Counted from the stretch's first letter, positions 10,805 to 22,482 are shown. The stretch is 64,000 bases of DNA from Bipolaris cookei (GCA_002286855.1 NRSV01000073.1:124001-188000); one strand, 5' to 3'. The notes: a model not told the origin generated them from the letters alone. Program-made: numbers and translations.

Positions 10805-11934
10805 TTACACAGCAGCGTAACCACCTCTACTACCACTACCCTGCACCGTATCCAGTACTTTCCTCGCGAAATCTTTCGCAATATACGGCATGTCGCGGAG
10901 CACATCCGCATGTGGAAGCAAATCGAGCCCCCGAGCACCGTAGCGGTTATAGTTCAGCCAGGAGCCAAAGATGAGGTATGCGGCGATTGCCAGGAAGAGG
11001 CTATTTTTTCAATACATGATTAGTTTCTTGTACTTGAGATGATTGAAGAATGGAGAGAGGGGAGAGGGAGTACGTACATGATGAAGAACCAGCCAAAGAA
11101 ACCCCAGTGAGAACCGTTGTCGGGCTCAGGCGCATCTGCGCAGGCGTATTTGGTCCGCCATTCCAAGCGCAGTGTGCGAACTTTCTTGTCCTTGGTGTCA
11201 GGTTCCACTCCGTACCCACAGAAGCGAAGACTGGCGTCACTGTCTTCGCATTTGCCCTTGTTGTTTTCCTCCCTTGCCTTGAGTTTGCCTTCTTTCTTGT
11301 CATCCTTCTTGTCATCATCCTTCTTATCGTCATCCTTATCATCCTTGTCGCCATCCTCATGCGGGCTGTTGTCAACTTCATTGCCCTCGAGTCCTGACCT
11401 CTCCTTGTCACACACAAACTCGATAATGGCCCGCTGATCCATGCCTTCCTTCTTATCATCGAATGGAAATCGGCCGCCGTTTAGAGTCGCTCGGACACCC
11501 TCGCGCGCATCAGAGTTGCTCTTTGAATGGCCTAGGTTCTCAAACTTGGCGTCAATTTGTCGGCCGTTCTGCAATGGGTAGGTCCCTGCGATATCGATGG
11601 GCGTGATGGTTGTACTGTTCTCCTTACTGAGATCAACCATTTCTCTAATGGCGCATACCCTTGCGCCGTGGTGGCACTCGGTATCGAGTGAACCGCCCTT
11701 GTGCCATTTAAGGGCATTGCAGATGTCAAGGGTGAAGTTGTACTTGAACTTGAGCTCCTTTTCCAGGTCGGACTCTTCCCAGTGTACTATATGGAGGCCA
11801 CCTAGCTCTTTGAAGTTAAAGTGTGCGCCATCAGCAAGGATGTCCTTGCAGTCGAAGGCACATGCCGTCTGGGGGAGGAGCGATGTAGCAGCGAGGAGGG
11901 AGAGTAGTGAGGCCCGGGGCCGTGAGGGTGCCAT
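10805..11934 (-). CDS. ATG27: Atg27-like autophagy membrane protein
   Basis: Exons (minus) 11934-11078 and 11000-10805 are joined by a 77-bp intron (GTACGT..TAG), giving 350 aa. Order: signal peptide (about 1-26, ending TACA), a luminal domain opening FDCKDILADGAHFNFKELGG, scattered cysteines, then the transmembrane helix FFIILFLAIAAYLIFGSW, which spans the splice site. The cytosolic tail ends GYAAV, a YxxV-type sorting motif like that of yeast Atg27. This is the layout of the Atg27 / mannose-6-phosphate-receptor-like family, which acts with Atg9 vesicle traffic between Golgi, endosome and vacuole. A charged Asp/Lys run (about residues 195-215) interrupts the luminal domain and seems to be a lineage-specific insertion. 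The splice-completed C-terminus strengthens the call. Confidence 0.85.
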
Positions 11935-13448
11935 GACGGCTGTGATGATGTGATGCAGGCGTGATGCCGGATGGAAGCAAAGGCGACGGCGCGATCTTTC
12001 GAGGCCCGATACGACGGTAGTACGGGGTTACGAGGTCAGCGAGGCAAGCAGCGAGTCATCAACTTGTCTGCAGAGGCCTTATCGATAGATCGATCAACGG
12101 ATAAGCCGGGTCAGAGGCTTAAAAAAAGCGTAGTTCAAGAAGGCTAGTAGCGATACAGAGGGATTTGCGCAAGACGGCAGTGTCGCGTTGTCGCGTGGGC
12201 CTTGTGAGGAAAGTTGGCGCGGATGACGCTGTCCAACGGCTGTTGCTTAGTCAGACGGTCGGAGTTCTCGTCTCCTCTGCACCGATCAACTGCAACATCA
12301 ACATTGAACCGTCACCTTCACAGCCACAGGTTGACGACACCGACAACGACAACGACGACAATGGCATCTGGTCAAAGCACAAATGCAGCGAGTGGTTTGT
12401 GCGGGGAACGTGCAGTAATGTTGCATCCTCATCTGATCGCCTCGTGGCAGATCAGATCAAGCACGTGACGGGCAAGCAGTCGGCACGAGACTTTATCTTT
12501 CACCATCAGGGATAGTGTCCTCTCGGCACGGTATTGGCAGACCAAACCCAAGTATCATCAACCAACCTATAAAGGCAATAGCCACATCGTTTTTCAAGTA
12601 TTGGTGGCTGTTAGCGCCCCTGTCTTGAGCCTGCGGGGAGCATCCCCCTTGGAATACGAACGCATGGTACTAAAAATAGCCTATCACGTTGAGAAAAGGC
12701 TAGGGTACGTCTGGTACATTTTTCATGACTTGCAAAACTATCCAGTATACACCCGGCTTGACTTACTCAACCGCGAAGCAAACACCCACACTCTGAAACA
12801 CGTAGCAATGCAGGAATGGAAATGTGCGGATATTTTCCTAATATTGACATATGAGAAAAGAGTGACTAGTCTTCCTCTACAACCCTTGCATCAGGCTCTA
12901 TCCATGTCAGACGTAGCTAGTACACTAAGAAAACAGGCTAGTGGCCTGATTGCGCAGGACACACGGCATGAAAACAAGATGATGAACAAGGACTCGAAAA
13001 ATGACCAAACGCCAACAATGCAAAGTCTAAGCCCAAACAAGAAATTGATGATATTCCGCGCATCATGCTAAGCCAAAGGATGGCGGTGACATGGAAGTAA
13101 GAACTCAAAAAAGTGGAAAAGAAAAACACCAGGAATGCAGGAAATACAGGCCAGGACGGAAACAGTGCTATCGTGAAATATTGCTGGTTGGAAAGATGCA
13201 AGAAAGGATCCGAGGACAAGGGTGAAAAGATAGCTTCCGGTTAGTGGAAAATGCAACGTGCTGAATGCGTACAAATAACGAAATGGAAAGAGATTCCCAG
13301 AAATTGAACGGACAAATGCTGTTGATGGAGAGGAAAGAGAAATTGCGCCGTGAACCGCTCATGTCTACCGGATCATGAGAATCGGAAAAGAAAATCCCCA
13401 ATGCAACCCGAACAATGCGATTAGGAAATGGGATTCATGTGAAGCGCT
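11935..13448. other. Intergenic region
   Basis: Promoter side of the Atg27-like gene, then about 1 kb with no supported gene. ORFs here lack plausible composition or start with non-ATG codons. Poly-A runs and a CGACAACGAC repeat near 12341-12358 are the only notable features. Confidence 0.4.
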
Positions 13449-13964
13449 TTATTTTCCCTGACCTCCTTGCTGCTGGCCTCCTCGGGGTTGGGCAGGCATT
13501 GGGTACGGGAAGGGAGCATAAGGGAGTTGGTAGCCCTGGCCAGATCCAGAGTTGCTACCAGCAGTAGAGGTACCAGAAGGAGAAGAGGCGGAAGAAGACA
13601 TCGTGTTTGTAGTGTTGTTGCTAGTTGCTTCGATGGGTTGAGAATAAGATCGTTGTAGACGGTCAGACGGTCTGGAGGAGCCTTGTTGACCGGGAGATTG
13701 CGAAGAAGACAAAGTACCTGTTGATTGGTGACGCACAAGTATGGAGTGGCTTTGACGAGGAGTAGACTCGGGTGAAGGTGTGTGTGGGTTAGTGATAACA
13801 ATCACTGGCGTGGAGACGGTTTGTTCAGCGGTAGATTGAGGAGTTTCCGTAAAGTCTTGAGAGGTAGAAGAGCCTGTGAAAGGGCTGATTCCAGATGTAT
13901 CGTTGGTATTGGTCGGCTTCGTGGAGTTTGATGCGCTTGGGGTCTCTGAGGAGCTATCACTCAT
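13449..13964 (-). CDS. Ser/Thr-rich low-complexity hypothetical protein
   Basis: Single ATG ORF of 171 aa. Nearly all of it is low complexity: Ser/Thr/Asn/Pro-rich (SDSSSETPSASNSTKPTNTN at the start), with TP and SP pairs that could be phosphorylation sites. It ends in a Pro/Gly/Gln tail (PAQPRGGQQQGGQGK). No signal peptide, no membrane helix and no recognised domain. The 250 bp upstream are C/A-rich with CAACC and CATC tracts, like the 5' leaders of fungal genes, and the start context is acceptable; this is the main support for a real gene. Its length is typical of small disordered regulators, but nothing in the sequence indicates a role. Confidence 0.55.
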   Translation of the reverse strand: MSDSSSETPSASNSTKPTNTNDTSGISPFTGSSTSQDFTETPQSTAEQTVSTPVIVITNPHTPSPESTPRQSHSILVRHQSTGTLSSSQSPGQQGSSRPSDRLQRSYSQPIEATSNNTTNTMSSSASSPSGTSTAGSNSGSGQGYQLPYAPFPYPMPAQPRGGQQQGGQGK

Positions 13965-16233
13965 ATACTGGAAAGTTGTAAATGGTTGATGCCTATCGTG
14001 CTTGAGAAGGTGGTTCGAAGAGTGCGTAATGTTCTGAAAGACTGCTTGCAGTAACGGGTGTTGTTTGGAGGGTCGTAAGTGTAAGAGTGTGGTGATGGTT
14101 GAATGTAGTTGTTGTGTTGGGCAATGGTATCTTGAGTTGAAAGTAATCCAGTTCTTATATCCTCATCGACGACGACACGAGCCCCCAATCTCGATCGCAT
14201 TGAAGTCTGGTTTCAAGATCACTAAGAATTGGTAACTGAGAGACTGAAGCCTGAATAGAGAAGATGTCCTAAGCCGGCCGAATATCACATCACTCGAGCA
14301 AGTCCTCCACCGCACGTCTTGTGAGGTCCAAGCGTCCGTTTGTCCGAGCAGTAACGTTCAATACTATTGGACTATGTAACAGCCAATTTTGGTCTTGGGT
14401 CGTGGGCCGGGACCCGTAGTGCTGGAAAGGGTGACACTGGTAGCGGAGCCGGTGGATGGGGTAGGAGCGTGTGCGGATGCCTTTTTTAGATGTGTGGCGT
14501 CGGGACCACTCTCTTCTCCAAGTATTCGGAATGCACGGTCGACAAAGTGCAGCGGGATGCTGTAGGGCTGCTGGTGTGTCAGATGCTTATTTCGAGCCGC
14601 ACGCACGAGACTTGGTGTATGCCGTGAGAGTTGCAGGCCAAGTGACAGAGTATACCGGTCCAAGTCTGTCTGGATGGTGATGGACATGGGATATGGATAT
14701 GGGCAACGGCTTCGACGGCTGAAGTGTTTGATGATTGCGTCACAGCCCAACACGAAACCAATACATATACATGGCGAAGTTCCATTCTGGCGTCTTCTCG
14801 CATTCGGCCGTTCTTAACGGAAGTCTGCTTTGTCGTCCTTATGATAAGCATGCCAAATAGCCAGAGACAGTGGATCGCTGGTTCAAGACTAGGTGCGCAG
14901 AGAAAAGGCGACTAAAAGGTTATTGTGCGACTCTGTCATGGCAGGTGTGGCGCGCGTGCCGTGTGGTGAACGCTACCTCTTGTCGGTATGGCCGATCCAG
15001 GTATCTGGATAAGCCAGAGTGTTTTTGGGCGCAATTAACAGTCGATTGGTCCGCCGAGAGCCGTTCCATTATGATTTCGTACCGGCCGAAGGCTCGAGTC
15101 AAACGCACGGGCGAATAAGACTGTTAGGTTGTTGAAGGGTCGCTAATATTAGCTGTCTTAACACGAGGTGTAGGTAGTTGCCGGGCCAGGGGGGTTTACT
15201 CAGCTCGCGTCAAAATTCCGCCGTCCAGCCAGCTGCACGCCGTCATGCGGGACTTTTCCTCCCGATCTGCCTGCCATGAAATCATCTCTGCCACCTCCAA
15301 GGACATGTACACAACTTGTGAGATGCACCAGAGACCTGGTGATGATGATGCAGTCGAACGTTTTGTCAGCAGTCGTGTTGCACTCGCTTGCGGATTAGTG
15401 AGGAGCGAGAGACCAGGGATAACCCCCCGCCAACCACCTTTTCTTCTAGAAGTTTGCCCAAAACGGAGGCCGGCGGCGCAATCTGATGTCAAGAGAGTCA
15501 TACTTCGCAGTCCGCAGATCGGGTTGCAATAAGCCTCCAAGTCTGCGACTATGCATCTGGCGGTCAACAGTCTACCTGCAAGAGGCCTACAAGCTACGTG
15601 TGCTTGGAATCTTGCTAGGCGAGGCGGACCTTAGATAGTGGAAACAGCGTATGGCACAATGCCCATTGTGAGAAACCCATGATTTGTTCATGGTAATGGT
15701 TTGATTCAGATCATGAACGATACGGCTCAAAGAATCTAGGCTCTGTGGGTACCTTGCCTCAACGCAGATGGGTCCAAAGGGTCCGAGCATCCAGAACAGC
15801 CCTTAATTAGCTTTAGATCTCCATTAAAAGGGGTAATTAATGCACTTTGCCGGCCAAAATCATGCTGACACAACTTTGTCAAGCAATCATTGCAGCGCGT
15901 CATTCCCATTCTTAACACGCTTTGGCTTACTAAAGACGCCCAACGGATTATCTCAGCACTCGTGCCTTAGCAAAAGCCACAACAGGAACGCGATAGTGAA
16001 TCGTTGCAAATGCGTTGCAAATCCATTGCAAATACTTACATTAGCAATATTGGAAAAGCGCTTGTCGCATGCTGTAGAAATCGAAAGATTGAGGGCCAGC
16101 AGTACATACATAAAGATACCGTAGGAGAGCTGGACTGGAGATGAACCACTACTATTACTTGTTTTTGAATACCTCATACCCTCGGATAGCTATAGACCGG
16201 TTTTCTCTGATTGAATAAACATCATCTACAAAC
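13965..16233. other. Intergenic region
   Basis: About 2.3 kb without a convincing gene. Several 60-130 codon ORFs overlap on both strands, none with a recognisable domain or coding-like composition. The last 100 bp form the promoter of the MDR oxidoreductase gene. Confidence 0.4.
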
Positions 16234-17357
16234 ATGGCCACTACCCATCGCGCCGCCCTCCTCAGCAGCCCCGGCAAACCTCTGGAAATAACAGATGCAA
16301 ACACCTTACACGCCGGTCTAGGCGAAGTCCTAATCCGAAACTATGCCATCGCACTTCAGCCTCTCGATGCCAAGATGCTGATTGCAGGTTACGGCCCAGC
16401 CGCACACCTCGCATACCCTGCAGTTCTTGGTACCAGCGGCGCCGGCATGATTGAAGCGGTAGGCGAACAAGTCCAAGGACTAGCCGTCGGTGACAGAGTA
16501 GTCTTTGATACCAAAGCGTATGTTGACGCCAGCAACAACCGAAGGACGGGTACCTGGCAGCAGCTGGTTGCATGCGATGCCAAAACCGTAGCAAAGGTAT
16601 CTATGATGTCAAAGGCTAAAGTTCACAATATCGGTGAACTAACACGTAAGCAGATTGGCGACGTCGCTTTCGAACAAGCTGTATTGGTCGATTTTCCATT
16701 GCAAACAGCGGTTGCTGCCTTGCATGTCTTCCTTGGAATGGGAAAGCCTGGAAGTGGAGGAACAGAAGAAAAGGTACTGATCTGGGGTGCTGGAGGCGCG
16801 GTTGGTTCGTATGCAGTCCAATTTGCAAAACAAGTAAGCCGTCAATTCCACGTTTTAGACATCAGACTAACTAGTACGAGGTCGGGTATACAGTAGTCGT
16901 CACAGCATCGCCGCGGGATATTGAGCGCCAGATGAAGCTAGGAGCCAGCGAGGTTGTCAACTACAAAGACATTGATGCAGTCGCCAAGCTACGTAGTTTG
17001 GGACCGTACAAGTACCTCTTCACTGCAAGCGGTGATGCAGTCTCCCAAAGCGCACTGACATCGCTTCTTGAGTCTACAGGAGGCAGTTTCACCAGTGTTC
17101 TACCTGGCACCGTTGAGCTGCCTTCGAATGTCAACCTCATATACACGGCCTTCTCGCAAGCTGCGCAGAAAGAGGAGTACTCAGAATGGCGCGACTGGTG
17201 GTACCAAGAGTACCTTCCCAAAGTGCTTTCAGGAGGTCTTGTGGAGCCTGTGAGATTTACCAAGGTTCAAGGTGGTTTGTCAGCGTTACAGCAGGCGAGC
17301 CAGGATGTGTTCGACAGCAAGGTCAAGGGGAAGCTCGTCATCGATCCCCAAGAGTAG
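16234..17357 (+). CDS. Zinc-independent MDR oxidoreductase (quinone/enoyl reductase-like)
   Basis: Best model has three exons: 16234-16596, 16654-16833 and 16881-17357, giving 339 aa. It opens MATTHRAALLSSPGKPLEI and has the GroES-like domain (AVLGTSGAGMIEAVGEQV; VGDRVVFDT). The Rossmann NAD(P)H site IWGAGGAVGSYAVQFAKQ lies just before intron 2. The C-terminus VKGKLVIDP is usual for the fungal zinc-binding-oxidoreductase-like (ToxD-like) branch, which lacks the structural-zinc cysteines. Intron 1 (57 bp, GTATCT..CAG, branch CTAAC) is a multiple of three and has no stop, so it reads as 19 extra residues; dropping it restores KTVAKIGDVAFEQAVLVDFP. Intron 2 is 47 bp. Substrate unknown. It stands alone, without secondary-metabolite neighbours. 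Confidence 0.85.
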
Positions 17358-18467
17358 CAAATGGTGAAATAACTGTATCCTCATTATCGCGTGTGCCTAG
17401 ACGTCAGTGGCATACTCTACTTGTGCAGGCCCTACATGAAGTCGGTGTGCAAGGCGTCAGCATGGTCCAAGCGGGTAGCATGACGACCATGATGACGGCG
17501 GGGATTAAAAAGCAATATGCCTTTTGTGTGACCTCTCGTCCATCGACAGGCCAGTGAGAATAGTTCCATCGGAGATGGTGGCATTGGTAGCGGTGAAGAA
17601 GAGCGTTGAAACTACAATCGTGTGGCAGGTACTCTATGTTCATACACACGTGTGTACTTTGCATGCATACAATGTGCATAGCTAGCACCGTCACCGCGTT
17701 GCGCGTAAACGCCAAATCACGTGCGTATTACACATACGTACGCCATTGACATCACCCATGCTATTCCCTTCTCATTACAACGACTGACGTTTGTTAAAGT
17801 CTGCGATACACCCTTGCTTTGAGATAGCTTTGTCTTTTCCCGCCACCCCCAGTATGCCCATCTAGAGTTGCATGCGAGATCTGAGATCCGAGATCGCGTG
17901 CCGCAAAGCGGGTCCCGCTAGGGGAGACGGCTGGGCGACTGGGTCAGGGACAAGATGGGATTCCGTCTTGCCCATGCATCAGTGGATGGGTACCTGAAAC
18001 TTCCCCATATGCGCCATGTGCGTGCTAGTCGCTCAATTGCACGGCATTGGCTGCAGTACGTTGATGGGGCTTGCGTACTTGGGTTGTCGGGACGATCATC
18101 TGGAGGTCATGATGTCTTCATAAAACGCAAGGGGCTAGTCCCATCGCATCGTGTACCTGAATCCAGACTCCTCGGACGGCACGGTGAAGATGTACATCTG
18201 AGATCTCATGGTTTGACGTGCAGCAATCCGATCGTTGACGTAGGAGTGTCCAGACCATGTAGCAAATCGCGCGATGGCGACGATGACGATGTTGCAAAAA
18301 CAAATACATGGTGAACATCATTCCTTGAGAGAGGTATAAGAACACCTGGATTCTTCGTCTTTGCTTTCACCATCAACTCATCAACTCATCAACTCATCCA
18401 TCTTCACAGCAAACATCCAACCAACATCACCTTTCAGGCTCCACCACCACCAACAACAACAACCATC
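17358..18467. other. Intergenic region, Con-6 promoter
   Basis: No supported gene. The last 150 bp carry a TATA-like box and a leader with three exact CATCAACT units (18371-18394). Alternating TACGTA/CACGTG-like steps occur near 17645-17742. Confidence 0.4.
18335..18340 (+). promoter_or_regulatory. TATA-like box of the Con-6 gene
   Basis: TATAAG stands 128 bp before the Con-6 start codon, followed by a C/T and CAAC-rich leader. This is a typical layout for a strongly induced small fungal gene. Confidence 0.45.
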
Positions 18468-18774
18468 ATGTCTGCCAACCCCGGAAACGTCATTGGAGGC
18501 CACAAGGCCAACCTCAACAACCCTAGTTGGTTTCCCTTCCACTTCTCTTTTACAATCTTACTGACTCATGCCAGACACCTCAGACGAGGCTAAGCAGCAC
18601 TCCAAGGAAGTCCTCCAGGATCTCGAGAACGGCGGTGAAATCCAGTCCAAGTCTACTAGCGACCAGGATAAGAACCCCAACAACGTCGCTGGTGGCCTCA
18701 AGGCTACTCTGAAGAACCCCAACGTCTCCGACGAAGCTAAGCAGAGTGCCGAGGAGAGGCTTGGACAGTTGTAA
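18468..18774 (+). CDS. con-6: Conidiation-specific protein 6 (Con-6) family
   Basis: Exons 18468-18525 and 18575-18774 are joined by a 49-bp intron (GTTGGT..CAG, with CTGAC branch), giving 85 aa. The protein is two copies of the Con-6 repeat: NPNTSDEAKQHSKEVLQDLE and NPNVSDEAKQSAEERLGQL, preceded by GNVIGGHKANLN. It is small, hydrophilic and without a signal peptide. Con-6 proteins accumulate in conidia and are made late in asexual development; their biochemical role is not settled. The first exon holds the start of repeat 1, so the intron splits the repeat after the first base of Asn, which keeps the frame. The TATA-like box and leader upstream fit strong developmental expression. Confidence 0.92.
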
Positions 18775-19014
18775 GCTGCTCAGGATTGTGAAATATAAGG
18801 GCATGATGCCTATGGGAGGATCGATGAGGAGGGAAGGCATCGAGCCAAGCCAGTAAACATGAGTATTTTAGCACCATCAATGACAATAATACTCTACACT
18901 TCGCGTCTTCAGCCTTAACCATGTATGTGATTTAGCCTTGAGCGCTGTTAGCGGCATTCATTAGTGAGATTATGATTGTCTGTCACTCACTCAAAGACCA
19001 TCATGTTAGTTGTT
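18775..19014. other. Convergent 3' intergenic region
   Basis: 240 bp between the Con-6 stop and the stop of the minus-strand PAC4-like gene. Only 3' UTR-like AT-rich sequence is seen. Confidence 0.5.
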
Positions 19015-19548
19015 TTACAATATTCCCGCGTTTTCAGTCGTCGATGCCTTCTTCTCCTTCAGCAGCCCCATAACAACTTCCACCACCCTCCTAAACCCTT
19101 CCATCTCTTCTTCGATTGTCCCACCCATGCCTGCACTCGCAAAGCTTGATGAATTGCCCACGTACACAGGCTTCCCTGTCTTACGCGCAAGGACTTTGGA
19201 TAATCTTGTTGTGAAATCTAGCGTCGAACCGTGGGTAAAGAGGGGTGTGCTCAGCGTCTCGGCAGGTATGGCTTTCTGTGTATGATGATGATTAGCATGT
19301 ACGCGTAGCAAGCACGCTAGAACGTGTAAGGCGCAAAATTAAAGACGCACATTTGGCATGGCGTATACGAGGGAGCCCATGGGAGCAGATGATGCCGATT
19401 CAGCCGTCGAAGTGGTAAGAAAGACGACGAGATTGGGGCCATTATTTGTGAGTTGCAGGTGAATATTCGTGGCAGGTGCTTTGGGTAGAGGAAAAGACAC
19501 TTGTATGGGTGCATGCGACGCGTCAATCTGAGAGGTTGAGGTAGCCAT
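19015..19548 (-). CDS. Proteasome assembly chaperone 4-like (Pba4/Poc4)
   Basis: Exons (minus) 19548-19351 (66 codons) and 19275-19015 (87 codons) are separated by a 75-bp intron (GTGCGT..CAG), giving 152 aa. It reads FPLPKAPATNIHLQLTNNGP, LVVFLTTSTAESASSAPMGS, then TPLFTHGSTLDFTTRLSKVL and ARKTGKPVYVGNSSSF. This is the fold-defining pattern of the PAC4/Poc4 family, which pairs with the PAC3/Poc3 partner to place alpha-ring subunits in early 20S proteasome assembly. The length is right for the family. A 377-bp divergent promoter is shared with the N2227 methyltransferase at 19926. Orthology is inferred from pattern only. Confidence 0.75.
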
Positions 19549-19925
19549 GGCTTGCCGTAGAGACTGAGGTTGCAGAGATATACTATGGCTTTGTATGTGG
19601 GTGGGAAAGTGGCAGGCGGGGTAGTACCACTGTTACTAGTACGTACCTGGTGGGGTCACAGACCTTCTAACAAAAGATTCCCTCGAGCAAACCGGCGACT
19701 TCTCATATATCCTCCGCGCGACGAATTTCCTCCGCTGATAATGAAACCATAAGAAATCTCAATATCCCGGATCTCTCCGTTTCAGGTGTCAAGACGTGCA
19801 ATTTGCGAGTGTGGAGATACGGCTGCACGTGGGGTTATAAACTATTAACATAGAGACAGAAGCTCTCTACAAAAGTCACTCATCTATTTAGCATTTTGGA
19901 CGGTATATAGACTACAAAAGAAAAA

Positions 19926-21325
19926 ATGGAAGAGGAGGATTTGCACGACACCTACGATCCCATGTCTGATCCCGAAGAACAAAAACTCATCATCTCGGTT
20001 CTAGACTCATTCCGGTACATATCAGGTCGCATCCCAGCGCGTCATCTTTGGCTTGATTTGCACAGTTTCACTAACAGATGCAACCCAGCTCCTACCGCCG
20101 CCACGCGCACTACAATGCTACTCACACACGGCGCCAAGCCTTTTACTCACTCCCCTCAGCCCACTGGACCCTACTCTCGCAGCCCCCCTTCTCCCTTCTT
20201 GCTACCTTCTCCGCTGTAGACGATCTAATCGACCAGAACGCCAACCTAGCTGAAGCGATATTTTCTGCGGGGTTTAAGTCTATCCTGGCACCTACTCTGG
20301 ATACCGAATGGGTTGCTTCCATAGTACCCGAAAAGTATACGCGCGATGAGTTCAAAGTGTTCGATATCGTGTTAGACGCGCTCATAGCAGATGGCCGGGG
20401 AAGCAAAGCGGGCCAAAACGACCTAGAGAAGGCAAGGAGTTGCATAAATCAATTCTACCGCGAATGGAGTGAGCAAGGCCAGGAGGAAAGGAAAGCTTGT
20501 TTTGACCCTGTTCTATCGGTCCTCGAGGAGGAATTTGCTTTACGCGCCAAAAACGCGGACCCAGCCTCTGAATATGATCGCAGCAAATTCAGAGTCCTAG
20601 TCCCAGGCGTTGGTCTCGGTCGTCTCGTTTTCGACATTTGCCGAGCGGGATTCAGCGTCGAAGGCAATGAAATCTCGTACCATGTACTCATGGCCAGCGC
20701 GCTCGTGCTCAACGAAACAAAGCATGCGCATCAATTTTCTATCGCGCCTTGGGCACTTAGCAGCTCCAACCATGCCTCGCGGGCTGATCAATTGCGCACG
20801 GTTGAGATACCGGATGTGCATCCGGCAACTGTACTTGAGGAAGAACAGGCCTCACGAGTGCCGGCTTCGGACCGCATGAGCATGTCCATGGGGGACTTTT
20901 GTGTCGTGTATGGTCGATCAGACTATACAGGTGTATTTGACGGAGTTACGACTGTCTTCTTTATTGATACTGCCCCGAATCTCATCCGATATATTGAGGC
21001 TGTGGCCAACTGCCTGAAACCAGGCGGTATATGGGTGAACCTCGGTCCTTTGCTGTGGCATCCGCCGCCGCCTCGCAGAGATCATAGTGATGGGGAGGAT
21101 GAGGGGGAAGAAGGGGAAACGAGGAGGATGGAAGGCGATGCGGGAATAGGTGACCCAGGGTCATTCGAACTTACCAATGACGAAGTGATTGCGTTGGTGC
21201 AGCACTTTGGCTTCAGTATAGAAAGGCAGGAGACGGACACGATTCAAACAGGGTATATTACAAACACGAGGAGTATGCTGCAGAGTACCTATCGTCCTTC
21301 ATTCTGGATAGCACGAAAAAGATGA
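19926..21325 (+). CDS. Carnosine N-methyltransferase-like (N2227 family)
   Basis: Exons 19926-20014 and 20089-21325 are joined by a 74-bp intron (GTACAT..CAG, branch CTAAC), giving 441 aa. The splice restores DSFRSYRRHAHYNATHTRR, the conserved N-terminal helix of the N2227 family. SAM-binding features: FRVLVPGVGLGRLVFDICR (motif I), then VEGNEISYHVLMA, FFIDTAPNLIRYIEAV and LKPGGIWVNLGPLLWH. These match the carnosine N-methyltransferase family (human CARNMT1), which methylates carnosine to anserine and histidines in proteins. An acidic insert (EDEGEEGETRRMEGD) near residue 375 is a loop expansion. GTTATAAAC about 90 bp upstream could be its TATA box. Substrate in fungi is not established from sequence. 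Confidence 0.87.
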
Positions 21326-21426
21326 GAAGAAAAGGAAAATCGTAGCTGTATTGTTACAAGAATAAACCAAGAGGAAAAACGAAGAAAGAAAAAAAAGCAA
21401 TCCCTTTTCAAAAGACTAATCTAATG

Positions 21427-22482
21427 CTACAACAATTCATCATTCTCAGCCCCCCGGTCAACCCAACAAACCCTACACTCCTTGTACAACTTTGCACAAA
21501 ATTCCCTGACCGTCATGCCGTGCCCAAAATCACTCGCAACCACATGCCCCTTTGCACAATACCATGTCCAGCCCTCGGCCTGCCTCTCGAGATAATTCTC
21601 GCCAGGCGACCACGTGTCCAGCGAAAAGGTAATACGACTCAGCTGCGGTCCCCGGGGCACCGTATCCGACAAGTCGGTGCCGAGCAGCTTGAGCGACTGC
21701 GAGGCATGGTACCAGATCCACAGCGGGTTCCAGAGGGGGTCTCCGAGGGCTTTTGCGTCGAGCGTGAAGGTCTGGATGGATGACATGTGTTTTAGCTGTT
21801 GTCGCATGCGGCGGCCGAGAGACCAGGACGAGGAGGTCATGGAGCGTGGGTCTGTGACGCCGAGCATAGCGGATGTGGTGATGAGGCTGAGGGAGCAGTG
21901 GCGGATTTTGGAGAGGGTGGTGGGGGAGATGGTCCAGACGTTTGTGGGTTCTTGTGTTGAAGGGGTGGTGGCAGGGGGAGGAGGGGATGGAGATGAGGGG
22001 AGTGGGGTGGGAGCGAGGGACTTGTAAGTTTTTGGAGAGACGAAAAAGTAGAAGGTGCGGCGTTTACATAGCATGTCCATGTATTCTGCGTGGATTTGCT
22101 TGTTGGCAAGGAAGATGCATTTGTTGCTGCGTTGGCGGGGGCGTGGTGCTGTTGATGAGGTCCAGCGGCTCGGGTCCATCCACGATACTACGGAAGGTGC
22201 GTGAGAGGATAAGCGTGGTGTCGCGGGGTATATGGGGTCATCGAGAAAATATTCGTAGACCATGTCTCGTAACTCTTGGGGTAGTTCTAGAAAGGGGAAC
22301 GGCTTTTGCTTTCGTTGTTGCGTCTGGCGGCGGCGAATGGTGATTATGAAGACGACCAGGGGTAAGAGCATTGCCGCCAGTGTGATGAACCAGCTTTCCA
22401 TTCTGGGCCTTGCAGCAGACGCGGTAGATTCTGCTGCTGTCCATACTGGCCATGGTGATGCCAAAGTTGCTAATGTCGTCAT
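21427..22482 (-). CDS. 2EXR/F-box-like domain protein with N-terminal membrane segment
   Basis: ORF of 351 aa from the first ATG (22482); the open frame extends further upstream without an ATG. The N-terminus has a hydrophobic helix, MESWFITLAAMLLPLVVFII, followed by a basic stop-transfer stretch (RRRQTQQRKQK). Next comes FPFLELPQELRDMVYEYFL, the hallmark of the fungal 2EXR (F-box-like) family, then CIFLANKQIHAEYMDMLCKR. A Pro-rich linker (about residues 180-195) leads to a sheet-rich C-terminal half. Fungal 2EXR proteins are numerous and mostly uncharacterised. The membrane anchor ahead of the domain is less common. It converges with the methyltransferase gene, with stops about 100 bp apart. 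Confidence 0.7.
   Translation of the reverse strand: MTTLATLASPWPVWTAAESTASAARPRMESWFITLAAMLLPLVVFIITIRRRQTQQRKQKPFPFLELPQELRDMVYEYFLDDPIYPATPRLSSHAPSVVSWMDPSRWTSSTAPRPRQRSNKCIFLANKQIHAEYMDMLCKRRTFYFFVSPKTYKSLAPTPLPSSPSPPPPATTPSTQEPTNVWTISPTTLSKIRHCSLSLITTSAMLGVTDPRSMTSSSWSLGRRMRQQLKHMSSIQTFTLDAKALGDPLWNPLWIWYHASQSLKLLGTDLSDTVPRGPQLSRITFSLDTWSPGENYLERQAEGWTWYCAKGHVVASDFGHGMTVREFCAKLYKECRVCWVDRGAENDELL

Noticed and set aside
12601..13071. 156-codon plus ORF
   Set aside because: Begins with TTG, has no motif, and no splice model links it to a better frame.
14364..14753. 129-codon minus ORF
   Set aside because: Non-ATG start, overlapping ORFs on both strands, and no recognisable motif.
17955..18314. 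119-codon plus ORF upstream of Con-6
   Set aside because: ATG start, but composition is not coding-like and no domain; it lies in the Con-6 promoter region.
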